The notes below the pieces were generated by a model. That model saw only the letters and a list, made by a program, of their open reading frames with translations, had not been told where the DNA came from and made no database searches. 64,000 nt of DNA from Rhodovulum sp. MB263. GTDB lineage: Bacteria; Pseudomonadota; Alphaproteobacteria; Rhodobacterales; Rhodobacteraceae. The stretch spans positions 1,364,001-1,428,000 of the forward strand of contig NZ_CP020384.1 of assembly GCF_002073975.1 (NCBI RefSeq). The letters are read 5' to 3'. This document shows positions 8,997-17,823 of the stretch, one piece after another; position 1 is the first letter of the stretch, and each line of letters begins with the position of its first letter. A program made the position numbers and the translations under genes.

Positions 8997-9470
8997 TCAG
9001 GCCCGGGCCGCCTCGGGGAAGCGCGCGACCATGTCGGCTGCGTCCCGGGTCAGCGCTTCGCCGGTCTCGGCCAGCTTCGTGAAGGTCTCGAAGCCGAAGC
9101 GGTGGATGTCGCGCACATGTCTGGACAGCACCACCAGCCGCCCGGATATCAGGACGATCCGGCCGAATCCCTCATGGGTGATCTTCGACATCTGCGCCGC
9201 CTGGGCGCCGGTCCGACGTTCCAGCAAGAGCGCGACCGCGTCGTAGAACCGCTCGACCCGCCAGAGCAGGTCCGGATCGGGGTCGCAGATGATCGGGATC
9301 TCGCGGCGCTCTTCCCGGGTCACGATGAAATCGGCCAGGATCTCGGCATCGGGCTTGCCATCCCAGCTGCCATGGATGTCCTCGGCGCGGATCACCGCGA
9401 TCAGCTGGCTCAGGTAGTCGCTGACCGGCAGCGCGCCGCCGCGGGCCAGGGTGTCGGCCTCGGTGCTCAT
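8997..9470 (-). CDS. NifX-associated nitrogen-fixation protein (DUF269)
   Basis: This 157-residue protein belongs to the small all-helical family nearly always found after nifX in nif clusters. Recognisable stretches are QLIAVIRAEDIHGSWDGKPD, the acid-rich RREIPIICDPDPDLLWRVE, and the tail GFGRIVLISGRLVVLSRHVRD. The molecular role is not settled; a part in cofactor maturation or Fe-S handling has been proposed for the family. It overlaps nifX by four bases (ATGA), so the two are likely co-translated. Confidence 0.88.
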   Translation of the reverse strand: MSTEADTLARGGALPVSDYLSQLIAVIRAEDIHGSWDGKPDAEILADFIVTREERREIPIICDPDPDLLWRVERFYDAVALLLERRTGAQAAQMSKITHEGFGRIVLISGRLVVLSRHVRDIHRFGFETFTKLAETGEALTRDAADMVARFPEAARA

Positions 9471-9910
9471 TCGCTGTACTCCCCGGTGTAATCAGAGGCG
9501 AAATCGGTCTGCGGACGGCCCAGCACCTTGCGCAGGAAGGGTGGGGGCGAGCCTTTCAGCATGGTCTGGGTCCTGGCGATGACCTCGGCGATGGGCTCGG
9601 GGTCCTTGCGCTTGATCGGATGGATGTCGGCGCGCACCACCTTGGCGGCCGAGGGCCCGCCGATCGCCAGCACGAACAGAAGCGCGCAGCCGCTCAGCGC
9701 CTCGACCTTGGGGGTGATCCGGTCGTCGAGACTGTCATGGCCGCCCTTCTGGTCGGTCACGGTGTCGAACTCCAGCACCTCGACGAGACGCGACGACGCG
9801 GTCGTCACCTCGTAGATGGCGAATTTCGCGGCCGCGCCGAAATGCGCGTCGAGATGTTCGAGGTCATTGGTCGCAATGGCGATTTTCAGCGGGATCTCGC
9901 TGTCTGTCAT
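9467..9910 (-). CDS. nifX: NifX, FeMo-co precursor carrier
   Basis: NifX (147 aa) binds NifB-co and VK-cluster precursors and buffers them during FeMo-co assembly. The sequence shows the NifX/NifB C-terminal fold: KIAIATNDLEHLDAHFGAAAKFAIYEV at the start and CALLFVLAIGGPSAAKVVRA later, ending in SPPPFLRKVLG. The start at 9910 gives the family N-terminus; the frame is open further upstream but runs into nifN. It lies 13 nt after nifN and overlaps the DUF269 gene. Confidence 0.92.
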   Translation of the reverse strand: MTDSEIPLKIAIATNDLEHLDAHFGAAAKFAIYEVTTASSRLVEVLEFDTVTDQKGGHDSLDDRITPKVEALSGCALLFVLAIGGPSAAKVVRADIHPIKRKDPEPIAEVIARTQTMLKGSPPPFLRKVLGRPQTDFASDYTGEYSE

Positions 9911-9923
9911 GGCTGTCTCCGGC

Positions 9924-11324
9924 TCAATGAGGCGCAGTCTGCGGGCGGTCATGCTCGAACTCCGGCTCGATGGGGGCGGCGCCGAAATCCTCGGGGCGGG
10001 CCGCGTCATGCGGATGGGAAAGCACCGCATTGGCGATCTCGAAGAGGAAGGCGCGGGTGCCGCGATAGCCGACCCGGCAGATATCCTGCGCGCCGAGCCG
10101 GTCATTGATGGGAAAGCCTGCCCGCACCAGCGGCAGGCCCAGTGCCTGGGCCGCGTGGCGGCCATGGGCATGACTGATCAGAAGGCGCGCGCAACCCTTG
10201 CGGGCGCCGGCCTCGAGATCGCCGAGATCGCCCAGCACGGCCTCTTCGGCCGGGATCAGCTCGACGATGGGATTGGCGCCCGAGCTGGTGATGACGGCAA
10301 CCGCCTCGGCGCCCAGGCCCGCCAGTGCCGAGCTCAGCGCATAGGCGAGGTCGGGATCGGCGGCGATGGCATAGCGCAGCCCGCCGATCTGGAAATGCGC
10401 GTCCAGCATGGCGTCCTGCAATCTGGCGCGGTCGCGCCGGATCGCCTCGGGCGCATCGGCGGTGCCGGCCAGCGCCATCAGCGCCTGCACGAAGCCGTCG
10501 ACGGCGCGCAGCCCGGTCAGCGCGGGGAAGACCTGTACCGGCATCCCGCCGCGCGCGCCCAGAAGCCGCGCCGCCCCTTGCATGCTTTCGCCGATGGCGA
10601 AGGTCGCGGCCGAGCGCGCCATCGCCGGGATCGCGTCGAGCCGGGTGCCGCCCAGCGAGCGCCCCGACCAGTCCTCGGCCAGATGGCCGTCAAGCGCGGT
10701 CGAGAGATCGGGCAGGAAGATCGGGGTCAGCCCGAAGGCGCGGATCAGGTGGTCGATCTCCTCGATCTCGGCCGGGGTGACGTTGGCCGAGGGCAGGACG
10801 TTGACCTGGCGCTGTGTCGGTTCGGGGCGCGCGGCGGGATCGGCTTCGGGCACCAGCGCGTCGACGATGGCGGTGACGGCGGCGGCCCAGCCATCCTCCA
10901 GCGCGCCCTCGAAATCGGGGGTCGAGGCATAGACGACCTTCAGATCGCCGAAATCCCTGCGCCGGGCCAGGATCTCGCGCAGCTCGCCCGGCACGTCCTC
11001 GCCGCGGGTCTCGGTCAGCGCGGTCGAGGCGATGCCGATGAAGCGGGGATGGGCGCGCTTGCGGATATTGGCGATGGCCTCCTCGATCTGCTCGGCGCCG
11101 CCAAGGATGGTCGAGACCTCGTTCATCGCCGTGGTCTGGAGCGGGATCGCCTCCTTGAAGTGGCGCACCATGTGGACCATGGCGAAGGCCGTGCAGCCCT
11201 GCGCGCCATGGAACAGCGGAACCGCGCCCTCGATGCCCAGATAGGCCATCGCGGCGCCCAGCGGGGCGCTCGATTTCAGCGGGTTGGTCGACAATGCGCG
11301 GCGGGGGCGGGTGAGGCGGGCCAT
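9924..11324 (-). CDS. nifN: NifN, FeMo-co scaffold beta subunit
   Basis: NifN (466 aa) forms the NifEN scaffold on which NifB-co is converted to FeMo-co. The N-terminus has NPLKSSAPLGAAMAYLGIEG followed by LFHGAQGCTAFA, the NifK-like cysteine that ligates the P-cluster-like [4Fe-4S]. The ATG at 11324 follows the nifE TGA after a single base, so translation should be coupled. The order nifE-nifN-nifX is the classic one. Expression should come from the nifE promoter. Confidence 0.95.
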   Translation of the reverse strand: MARLTRPRRALSTNPLKSSAPLGAAMAYLGIEGAVPLFHGAQGCTAFAMVHMVRHFKEAIPLQTTAMNEVSTILGGAEQIEEAIANIRKRAHPRFIGIASTALTETRGEDVPGELREILARRRDFGDLKVVYASTPDFEGALEDGWAAAVTAIVDALVPEADPAARPEPTQRQVNVLPSANVTPAEIEEIDHLIRAFGLTPIFLPDLSTALDGHLAEDWSGRSLGGTRLDAIPAMARSAATFAIGESMQGAARLLGARGGMPVQVFPALTGLRAVDGFVQALMALAGTADAPEAIRRDRARLQDAMLDAHFQIGGLRYAIAADPDLAYALSSALAGLGAEAVAVITSSGANPIVELIPAEEAVLGDLGDLEAGARKGCARLLISHAHGRHAAQALGLPLVRAGFPINDRLGAQDICRVGYRGTRAFLFEIANAVLSHPHDAARPEDFGAAPIEPEFEHDRPQTAPH

Positions 11325-11325
11325 G

Positions 11326-12804
11326 TCAGCAGTCCTCGAAATCCTTGGGGTCATTGACGGGACCCGGGGCCGGGTCCTGCGAGGTGGCAGCGAGGCGCAG
11401 CCCTGTCGCTGGGCGCGCCGCCTCCCAGGGGGCGGGGCGGCGGACCTCTTCCCAGACGGGATTGTTGACCGAGCGGTCGATGGCGCGGACCAGATCCACC
11501 ATGCCCATGTATCCGGCATAGGGTTCGTGCTTTTCCTGGTTCACGTCGATCCAGGGGGTGCGCGCCTTCAGGGCCACGAACTGGCTGCGCGCGCCCGACA
11601 TCAGGATGTCGGCCTTGGCGGCCTTGAGCGTTGCGTACATGTCCTTCGGCGCCATGTTCTCGTACATGTGGGTTTCGTCGCCCATGATCTGGACGACGCG
11701 CGCCTTGTCAGCCTCGGTGGCCTTGCGCACCGAGGTGCCGACGACCTCGATCCCGAGCTCCTGCAGCGCCGAGACCACCGACCAGCTTTTATGCCCGCCG
11801 GTGTAAAGCAGCACCCGCCGGCCTTCGACCCGCGGCCGGTAAGGGGCAAGCGCGGCCCGGGCGCCGGCCTCCTCCTCGGCGATCAGCGCCTCGCAGCGGT
11901 CGATCAGATCGGCGGGCGCGCCGCGCTCGACCAGCATCCGGCACATGGTCCGGAGCGCCTGGGACGTGTCGGAAATGCCGTAGAAGGACCCCTCGAAGAA
12001 GGGGATGCCCCAGGTTTCCTCCATCTTGCGCGCGAGCCCGATCAGCGCATGCGAACAAACCAGCATCGTGACCCGCGCCCGGTGCATCATCGCGACCTGC
12101 CGGTAGCGCGCATCGGCCGAGAGCGAGCCGAGGATGCGGATGCCGAGCCGGTCGAGCAGCGGCTTGATCTGCCAGAGCTCGCCGTTGAGATTGTAATCGC
12201 CGATGATGTTGATGTCGCACTCGGTGGTGCGCTCGGGCTCGACCGTGCCGATCACATGGCGATACATCATCTCGCCCGCGAGCTTGCAGCCGAGATTCTT
12301 CGAGCCTGCATAGCCCGGCACGTCGACCGGGATCGCGGGCGTGCCGAAGGCCTCGGTCGCGGCCTTGCAGACCGCCGCGATATCGTCGCCGATCATCGCG
12401 GTCACGCAGGTGGCATAGACGAAGATGGCGGGCGGGGCGTGGTTCTGGACGATCTCGCGGATCGCGGCGTAAAGCTTCTTCTCGCCCTTGCCCATGACGA
12501 TGTCGAGCTCGGTCAGGTCAGTGGTGAATCCGGTCTTGTAGAGCATCGGCCCCGAGGAGGCCGAGCCGCGATTGTCCCAGGAATTGCCGCCGCAAGCGAG
12601 CGGCGCATGGACCAGATGGGCGACATCGACGATGGGTTGCAGGGTGATCATGGCGCCGTCGAAGGCGCACCCGCCCGCCGCGGCCCCCGGGGTCAGCGGC
12701 CTGGCGCAGCCCTTCTTGCGGGCCTCGGCCGGCTTGGCGCGGTTGGTGGCGCAGCCGGGCTCGTTGAAGGCTTCCTGCACGGTTTGCTTGAGCGCGTCGG
12801 ACAT
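11326..12804 (-). CDS. nifE: NifE, FeMo-co scaffold alpha subunit
   Basis: NifE (492 aa) pairs with NifN in the alpha2beta2 scaffold that matures FeMo-co. It shows the NifD-like cysteine blocks: GGCAFDGAM near residue 46, LACGGNSWDNRG near 72, and VYATCVTAMIGDD. A later block reads LGIRILGSLSADARYRQVAMMHRA. The N-terminus has extra cysteines at 18 and 33, usual for NifE. It is the first gene of the nifENX-DUF269-fdxB unit, and its upstream 180 nt carry a sigma-54 promoter, a NifA site and one dispersed repeat. Confidence 0.96.
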   Translation of the reverse strand: MSDALKQTVQEAFNEPGCATNRAKPAEARKKGCARPLTPGAAAGGCAFDGAMITLQPIVDVAHLVHAPLACGGNSWDNRGSASSGPMLYKTGFTTDLTELDIVMGKGEKKLYAAIREIVQNHAPPAIFVYATCVTAMIGDDIAAVCKAATEAFGTPAIPVDVPGYAGSKNLGCKLAGEMMYRHVIGTVEPERTTECDINIIGDYNLNGELWQIKPLLDRLGIRILGSLSADARYRQVAMMHRARVTMLVCSHALIGLARKMEETWGIPFFEGSFYGISDTSQALRTMCRMLVERGAPADLIDRCEALIAEEEAGARAALAPYRPRVEGRRVLLYTGGHKSWSVVSALQELGIEVVGTSVRKATEADKARVVQIMGDETHMYENMAPKDMYATLKAAKADILMSGARSQFVALKARTPWIDVNQEKHEPYAGYMGMVDLVRAIDRSVNNPVWEEVRRPAPWEAARPATGLRLAATSQDPAPGPVNDPKDFEDC

Positions 12805-12832
12805 CCGGGTCTCCCTGCTTCACGGGGAAAGA

Positions 12833-12848
12833 AGCAGGAAGCGTGCCA
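12833..12848 (-). promoter_or_regulatory. -24/-12 sigma-54 promoter of nifE
   Basis: On the minus strand 12848 to 12833 reads TGGCACGCTTCCTGCT, with GG and GC 12 nt apart as needed for RpoN. The sequence is identical to the nifH promoter. It sits about 29 nt before the nifE ATG. Confidence 0.92.
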
Positions 12849-12916
12849 GGGCGCTGATTTCACGGCCGGGCGGGCGAAAAAGGCCAGCGTTTCAAGGGCG
12901 ACCGAGGGCGTGTCAT

Positions 12917-12941
12917 GGGTATTTGGGCCAAGAAGAAAAGG
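12917..12941. repeat. Dispersed repeat GGGTATTTGG-CCAAGAAGAA, nifE copy
   Basis: The plus strand reads GGGTATTTGGGCCAAGAAGA from 12917, preceded by GTCAT as in the nifH copy. It lies between the nifE sigma-54 promoter and the NifA site. No partner arm is seen here. Confidence 0.7.
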
Positions 12942-12968
12942 CGCGGCGGGGGCTTGAGCGTCGGGTTT

Positions 12969-12984
12969 TGTCGGGTCTCCGACA
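12969..12984. promoter_or_regulatory. NifA upstream activating site of nifE
   Basis: TGT-CGGGTCTCCG-ACA is a perfect TGT-N10-ACA palindrome centred about 130 nt upstream of the nifE -12 element and just past the dcd stop. The spacing is normal for NifA activation with DNA looping. Confidence 0.88.
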
Positions 12985-12990
12985 AGGGGC

Positions 12991-14073
12991 CTACATGCGG
13001 AAATGCTTGGACAGCTTCAGCCCCTGGCCCTGGTAGTTCGAGGCGATGCCCTGGCCGTAAAGCGCCTCGGGCCGGGCCGACATGCGTTCATAGACCAGAC
13101 GGCCGACGATCTGGCCATGTTCCAGCACGAAGGGGGCCTCGTGGCAGCGCACCTCGAGCACGCCGCGCGAGCCATTGCCGCCGGCCGCGTCATGGCCGAA
13201 ACCGGGATCGAAGAAGCCCGCGTAATGGACCCGGAATTCGCCCACCATGGCGAGATAGGGCGCCATCTCGGCAGCGTAATCGGGCGGGATATGCACCGCC
13301 TCGCGGCTGACGAGGATATAGAAGGCGCCCGGATCGAGGATGATCCGACCTGCATCCGAGCGGATCTCTTCCCAGAACTCGGCGGGGTCATGGGCGCCGA
13401 TGCCGTCGAGATCGACGACGCCGGAATGGGGCTTGGCGCGATAGCCGACGAGATTGTCCGTGCCGGGCTTCAGATCGACCGAAAAGCCGAGCCCGCCATC
13501 GATCACCGCCGGGCCGCCCGAGACCAGCTGCGCCGTGTCGTCGAGCGCGCGCAGGTCGTCATCGGACAAGACCGCCTGTCCGGCGCGGAAGCGGATCTGG
13601 TTCAGCCGCTGGCCGGGCCGTACCAGCACCGAGAAGGAACGCGGGCAGATCTCGGCGTAAAGCGGGCCGCGATAGCCTGCGCGGATACGGTCGAACTCGA
13701 CCCCGCCATCGGTGATGGTACGGGTCAGAAGATCGAGCCGCCCGGTCGAGCTCTTGGCATTGGCGACGGCCTGGATGCCCAGGGGCAGGGCGAGGCTCTC
13801 CATCAGCGGCACGACATAGACGCAGCCCTTTTCCAGCACCGCGCCCTGCGACAGGTCGATCGCATGCATGCGGAAATCGGCGATGCGGTCGGCGACGCTG
13901 CGGCCTTCGCCGGCCAGGAACGAGGCGCGGACCCGGTAGGCGACCGGCCCGAGCCGGAGATCGAGCGAGGCGGGCTGGACCTGTCCCTCGTCGAGCGGGG
14001 CGGAAAGGCCGATGGCGCCGGTCTCGATCAGGCGGCGGATTTCCTGTGCGGGCAGCACGCCGGGTGCGGTCAT
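12991..14073 (-). CDS. dcd: 2'-deoxycytidine 5'-triphosphate deaminase (long form)
   Basis: This 360-residue enzyme converts dCTP to dUTP (pyrimidine salvage toward dTMP). It is the long alphaproteobacterial form: two trimeric dUTPase-like folds in tandem, with PASLDLRLG near residue 37 and NAKSSTGRLDLLTR in the first half, and VGEFRVHYAGFFDPGFGHDA and HGQIVGRLVYERM in the second. The start at 14073 drops an upstream extension that would read into the neighbouring tRNA. The stop abuts the nifE NifA site but the gene has no nif role. Located 80 nt after the tRNA-Pro. Confidence 0.85.
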   Translation of the reverse strand: MTAPGVLPAQEIRRLIETGAIGLSAPLDEGQVQPASLDLRLGPVAYRVRASFLAGEGRSVADRIADFRMHAIDLSQGAVLEKGCVYVVPLMESLALPLGIQAVANAKSSTGRLDLLTRTITDGGVEFDRIRAGYRGPLYAEICPRSFSVLVRPGQRLNQIRFRAGQAVLSDDDLRALDDTAQLVSGGPAVIDGGLGFSVDLKPGTDNLVGYRAKPHSGVVDLDGIGAHDPAEFWEEIRSDAGRIILDPGAFYILVSREAVHIPPDYAAEMAPYLAMVGEFRVHYAGFFDPGFGHDAAGGNGSRGVLEVRCHEAPFVLEHGQIVGRLVYERMSARPEALYGQGIASNYQGQGLKLSKHFRM

Positions 14074-14113
14074 CGTTCCTCCCTCGGCCCGGCGCGGGGC
14101 CCCTGAAACACAA

Positions 14114-14143
14114 CCGCCCGCAACCCCGAAAGGGTGCGGGCGG
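14114..14143 (-). terminator. Terminator after tRNA-Pro
   Basis: On the minus strand CCGCCCGCACCC pairs with GGGGTTGCGGGCGG around a TTTC loop, followed by a T-rich TTGTGTTT. It starts about 11 nt after the encoded CCA end of the tRNA. Confidence 0.7.
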
Positions 14144-14153
14144 GTGAGGGTAA

Positions 14154-14229
14154 TGGTCGGGCTAGCAGGACTTGAACCTGCGACCTTCCGTCCCCCAGAC
14201 GGACGCGCTACCACCTGCGCTATAGCCCG
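14154..14229 (-). tRNA. tRNA-Pro (anticodon GGG)
   Basis: The minus strand folds as a tRNA: acceptor CGGGCTA pairs with TAGCCCG, followed by A and an encoded CCA. The anticodon stem TCCGT/ACGGA encloses the loop CTGGGGG, giving anticodon GGG. The T-loop GGTTCAAGTCC is standard. GGG decodes CCC and CCU proline codons. It sits between merR and dcd. Confidence 0.95.
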
Positions 14230-14283
14230 ACGTGGGGCGCTTCATAACATGTCTGGCGGCGGGGGCAAGACGCAAATCCGCCT

Positions 14284-15285
14284 TCAGTTCCGTGCGGAGG
14301 CCCCGATGCTGCGACCCAGCCGGGCGAGCCGCTCGGCGGCCTGGCCTGCGGCTTGCGGATCGGCGTCGAGGAGGCGCCGGAGCCCTTGTTTCAAGAGCCT
14401 GCTGCGGGCGGGCAGAGATGTCGGGATAAAGGCCGGATCGTCATCCGCCGGGTCGGTTCCGGGCAGATCGGTGCCCAGAGGCTGCGCGAGGACGGGCTGT
14501 TCGGGCAGCGTGACTTCGGGTGCTGGGTCAGGCGCGGTCTCTGCCTGCTCGCTCAGGCCGCCCGGAAGGGACTCCGCTTCGGGCGGGATCGAATCGGTGG
14601 CCGGGTCCGGGACGGGCGCGCTGTCCCCGAGGGCAGGAGAGGGGGCCTGGCCGGGGCTCTGCCGCGACGCGGCGGGAATTTCTTGCGGAATGGCGACCGA
14701 AGGCTTCGGGGCCTGGGCAACGGGCGGGGCCGGGGCGGCCGCGACCTCATTTGCCGTCGGCGCGGCGCCTTGCGGCGAAGCAGGTGCGGATGGCGGCCGG
14801 GAGGGCGCCTCGTGCGGGGGATGATCGGCGTCGAGCCCGGGCAGGATGGCCTCGTCCGGCTCGGGCCGGGGGCGGCGGCGCATCGGGACGATCTCCGCCG
14901 CCTCTGCCTCGGCATCGAGCGCCATCGGTGCTTCTGTATCGGTATCGGTATCGGTATCGGGGGCCGGGTCGAGGGGCGCGGCGATCTCGTCGGCTTCGGC
15001 ATCGTCGAGAGGTTGCGAGAGGGCGACGACATGCCTGACGCCCTCTTCGCGCAGGATTTTCTGCACGCCCCGGATCGTCAGCCCGTCTTCATGCAGAAGT
15101 CTCTTGATGCCGCCCAGAAGCAGCATGTCGGAGGGGCGGTAATAGCGACGTCCGCCGGCGCGCTTGACCGGTTTGACCTGGGTGAACCGGCTTTCCCAGA
15201 ACCGCAGGACATGGGCCGGGGTGTCCAGCCAGGTCGAGACCTCGCTGATGGTACGGAAGGCCTCGGGGGACTTGTCCGTGGCCAA
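14284..15285 (-). CDS. MerR-family transcriptional regulator with long acidic/Pro-rich tail
   Basis: Residues 10-85 are a MerR winged helix ([23 protein letters not shown], then [19 protein letters not shown]). The remaining 240 residues are low-complexity Pro/Ala/Glu sequence with a short DTDTDTDTE run coded by four TCGGTA hexamers. Only the end ([25 protein letters not shown]) looks ordered again. No metal-binding cysteines are seen. The gene follows ihfA by six nt, an arrangement conserved in Rhodobacterales; its target is unknown to me. Confidence 0.85.
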   Translation of the reverse strand: MATDKSPEAFRTISEVSTWLDTPAHVLRFWESRFTQVKPVKRAGGRRYYRPSDMLLLGGIKRLLHEDGLTIRGVQKILREEGVRHVVALSQPLDDAEADEIAAPLDPAPDTDTDTDTEAPMALDAEAEAAEIVPMRRRPRPEPDEAILPGLDADHPPHEAPSRPPSAPASPQGAAPTANEVAAAPAPPVAQAPKPSVAIPQEIPAASRQSPGQAPSPALGDSAPVPDPATDSIPPEAESLPGGLSEQAETAPDPAPEVTLPEQPVLAQPLGTDLPGTDPADDDPAFIPTSLPARSRLLKQGLRRLLDADPQAAGQAAERLARLGRSIGASARN

Positions 15286-15291
15286 TGCCGA

Positions 15292-15594
15292 TCAGCCCCT
15301 GTTGCCGGCCGCGACGCGGTCCTTCATCAGATGCGAGGGACGAAAGCTCAGCACCCGGCGCGGATGGATCGGAACCTCTTCACCGGTTTTCGGATTGCGT
15401 CCGATCCGGGCCGCTTTCGAACGCACCGAGAAGGTCCCGAAGGACGAGATCTTGACCGTCTCGCCGCGGACCAGAGCATCCGACATGTGCTGAAGCACGC
15501 TTTCGACCAGATCCGCGGATTCGTTGCGCGACAGCCCGACCTCGCGGAAAACCGCTTCGGTCAGGTCCATGCGTGTCAGTGTGTTGCCTGCCAT
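15292..15594 (-). CDS. ihfA: Integration host factor alpha subunit
   Basis: IhfA (100 aa) is half of the DNA-bending protein IHF. Motifs are [17 protein letters not shown] at the start, [15 protein letters not shown], and the beta-arm [14 protein letters not shown] with the intercalating Pro. The ATG at 15594 follows a GGGGGAGA ribosome-binding site; an in-frame TTG at 15615 is a weaker option. IHF commonly bends DNA between NifA sites and sigma-54 promoters, so it probably helps nifHDK expression here. First gene after its own likely sigma-70 promoter. Confidence 0.95.
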   Translation of the reverse strand: MAGNTLTRMDLTEAVFREVGLSRNESADLVESVLQHMSDALVRGETVKISSFGTFSVRSKAARIGRNPKTGEEVPIHPRRVLSFRPSHLMKDRVAAGNRG

Positions 15595-15643
15595 TCTCTC
15601 CCCCATTTGTGACAATACCCATTGAAACCCTTGACTGCCAAAA

Positions 15644-15672
15644 CCTTAGGTAGATTTGAATTTCCGAGTCAA
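15644..15672 (-). promoter_or_regulatory. Likely sigma-70 promoter of ihfA-merR
   Basis: On the minus strand a TTGACT (-35) at 15672-15667 and CTAAGG (-10) at 15649-15644 are 17 nt apart in an unusually AT-rich stretch, 50 nt before the ihfA start. The -10 is only a partial match. Confidence 0.45.
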
Positions 15673-15718
15673 TACAGGGAACTTGCCGGTTGGGGCGAGG
15701 GCGGCGACAGCGGCGCGC

Positions 15719-16690
15719 CTACCAGCGCAGCACCACCGAGCCCCAGGCCAGACCGCCGCCGATTGCCTCGGTCACCACCAGATTTCCCGGGACGATCCGG
15801 CCCTCCTGCCGACCCACCGACAGCGCCAGCGGGATCGAGGCGGCCGAGGTGTTGCCATGGTCCTGAACCGTGACGACGACTTTCTCCATCGGCAGATGCA
15901 GCCGCTGCGCGGTGGCCTTGATGATCCTCAGATTGGCCTGATGCGGTACCAGCCAGTCGACATCGGAGCCCTCGAGCCCGACCTTGCCAAGGGCGGAATG
16001 GGCGGTGTCGGCCAGTTTCTCGACGGCATGGCGGAACACTTCCTTGCCATGCATTCTCAGATGCCCGGAGGTGCCGGTCGAGACCCCGCCATCGACATAG
16101 AGGATGTCGCGGTGGCGCCCGTCCGAATTGAGATCGACCGAGAGGATGCCGCGATCGGCGGTGGTGCCCGTGCCTTCGGCCGCTTCGAGAATCAGCGCGC
16201 CCGCCCCGTCGCCGAACAACACGCAGGTGCCGCGATCGGTCCAGTCCATGATCCGGCTGAAGGTCTCGGCGCCGATCACCATGACCCTGTGGGCAAGTCC
16301 CGCGGAAATCATCGCATTGGCATTGGCCAGCGCGAAGACGAAGCCGGCGCAGACCGCCTGGACGTCATAGGCGAAGCCCCGGGTCATGCCGATCCCGGCC
16401 TGCACCATGGTGGCGGCCGAGGGAAAGGTCAGATCGGCGGTCGAGGTGGCCAGCACGATGGCGTCCAGATCATCGGCCGCGAGCCCGGCATCCTCGAGCG
16501 CGGCCTGCGCCGCGGCCACGGCCATCTGCGAGGTGGTCTCGCCCTCGGCTGCGAAATGCCGCCGCTCGATCCCCGAGCGGGTCCGGATCCATTCATCCGA
16601 TGTGTCGAGCGTCGCCTCGAATTCCGCGTTTTCCACCACGCGCGCCGGAAGATAATGCCCGACGCCCCGGACGATCGCCCTCGTACTCAT
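15719..16690 (-). CDS. fabH: 3-oxoacyl-ACP synthase III (FabH)
   Basis: FabH (323 aa) starts fatty-acid synthesis by condensing acetyl-CoA with malonyl-ACP. The catalytic triad is visible: Cys114 in VQAVCAGFVFA, His in VPHQANLRI, and Asn in VQDHGNTSAAS. Length is standard. It follows plsX by two nt in the order rpmF-plsX-fabH, typical of bacterial lipid operons, and is followed by ihfA after about 100 nt. Confidence 0.96.
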   Translation of the reverse strand: MSTRAIVRGVGHYLPARVVENAEFEATLDTSDEWIRTRSGIERRHFAAEGETTSQMAVAAAQAALEDAGLAADDLDAIVLATSTADLTFPSAATMVQAGIGMTRGFAYDVQAVCAGFVFALANANAMISAGLAHRVMVIGAETFSRIMDWTDRGTCVLFGDGAGALILEAAEGTGTTADRGILSVDLNSDGRHRDILYVDGGVSTGTSGHLRMHGKEVFRHAVEKLADTAHSALGKVGLEGSDVDWLVPHQANLRIIKATAQRLHLPMEKVVVTVQDHGNTSAASIPLALSVGRQEGRIVPGNLVVTEAIGGGLAWGSVVLRW

Positions 16691-16692
16691 GT

Positions 16693-17796
16693 TTACCTCT
16701 TGCTCCCCCCGGCCTGGATCCCGGCCGTTTCCGGTCCCGCCGCATTGCTGGCCGCAACCCGTGCCGCCAGCCGTTCGGTGAAGCCCGACTGCGCCAGTTC
16801 GAAGGCGAGCTTGACAGCAGAGGACACGCCGGTCGCATCCGACGCACCATGCGATTTCACCACAGTTCCGTTCAGCCCGAGAAACACGCCGCCATTGGCG
16901 CGCCTCGGGTCCATCCGCTTTTTCAGTCGCCTGAGCGAGGTATAGGCCAGCAGCGCCGCCATCTTCGACAGCGGCGTCGCGGTGAAGGCCTCGCGCATGA
17001 AATCGCCCAGAAGCTTGGCCGTGCCCTCGCCGGTCTTCAGCGCGATATTGCCGGTGAAGCCGTCGGTCACGATCACGTCGACCTTGGAGGACGGGATGTC
17101 GCCGCCCTCGACGAAGCCGACGAAGCTGTAATTCGCGTCCTTGGCGGCGGCATTGATCAGGTCATGCGCGGCCTTCATCTCGGCACGCCCCTTGTTCTCT
17201 TCGGTGCCGACATTCAACAGCCCGACCCGCGGCCGCTCGAGCCCCAGCCCGTTGCGGGCATAGGAGGTGCCCATCAGCGCATATTGCAGCAGATCGCGCT
17301 CATCGGCGCGGACATCCGCGCCGACATCCAGCATGATGTTGAACCCGACCGGATTGCGCGAGGGCCAGAGGCAGGCGATGGCCGGCCGGTTGACGCCCGG
17401 CAGCTTGCGCAGCCGCATGATCGACAGCAGCATCAGCGCCCCGGTATTGCCACAGGAGACGGCGACTGTGGCCTCGCCATTGCGCACCGAATCGATGGCC
17501 GACCACATCGAGGTGTCCTGGCCATGCCGCATGACGTGGCTTGGTTTGGCGTCCATGGTGACGACGCCATCCGCATGCCGGATCTCCACCCGCCCGCGCA
17601 GGGGCTTGCGGCGGGCGACGAGCCGTTCGAGCTCGTCCCGCTGCCCATGCAGGATGAAGCGGATGTCCGGATTCTTGGCGGCGGAGAGGGAAATGCCTGC
17701 GACGACGGCCGCAGGCCCGCGGTCGCCACCCATGGCGTCCACCGAAATAACGGTGCGCGGGGCGGCGCGCAGCTCCTGGGGGTGCTCTGAGGTCAT
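16693..17796 (-). CDS. plsX: Phosphate acyltransferase PlsX
   Basis: PlsX (367 aa) makes acyl-phosphate from acyl-ACP for phospholipid synthesis. The N-terminal VISVDAMGGDRGPAAVVAG and the later AVSCGNTGALMLLS, RPAIACLWPSRNP and FVGFVEGGDIPS are family hallmarks. It lies between rpmF (27 nt upstream) and fabH (2 nt downstream). A membrane-associated cytoplasmic enzyme with no transmembrane helix. Confidence 0.96.
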   Translation of the reverse strand: MTSEHPQELRAAPRTVISVDAMGGDRGPAAVVAGISLSAAKNPDIRFILHGQRDELERLVARRKPLRGRVEIRHADGVVTMDAKPSHVMRHGQDTSMWSAIDSVRNGEATVAVSCGNTGALMLLSIMRLRKLPGVNRPAIACLWPSRNPVGFNIMLDVGADVRADERDLLQYALMGTSYARNGLGLERPRVGLLNVGTEENKGRAEMKAAHDLINAAAKDANYSFVGFVEGGDIPSSKVDVIVTDGFTGNIALKTGEGTAKLLGDFMREAFTATPLSKMAALLAYTSLRRLKKRMDPRRANGGVFLGLNGTVVKSHGASDATGVSSAVKLAFELAQSGFTERLAARVAASNAAGPETAGIQAGGSKR

Positions 17797-17823
17797 GGAC
17801 TGACGCGCGCCTTTTGGGGCAGA

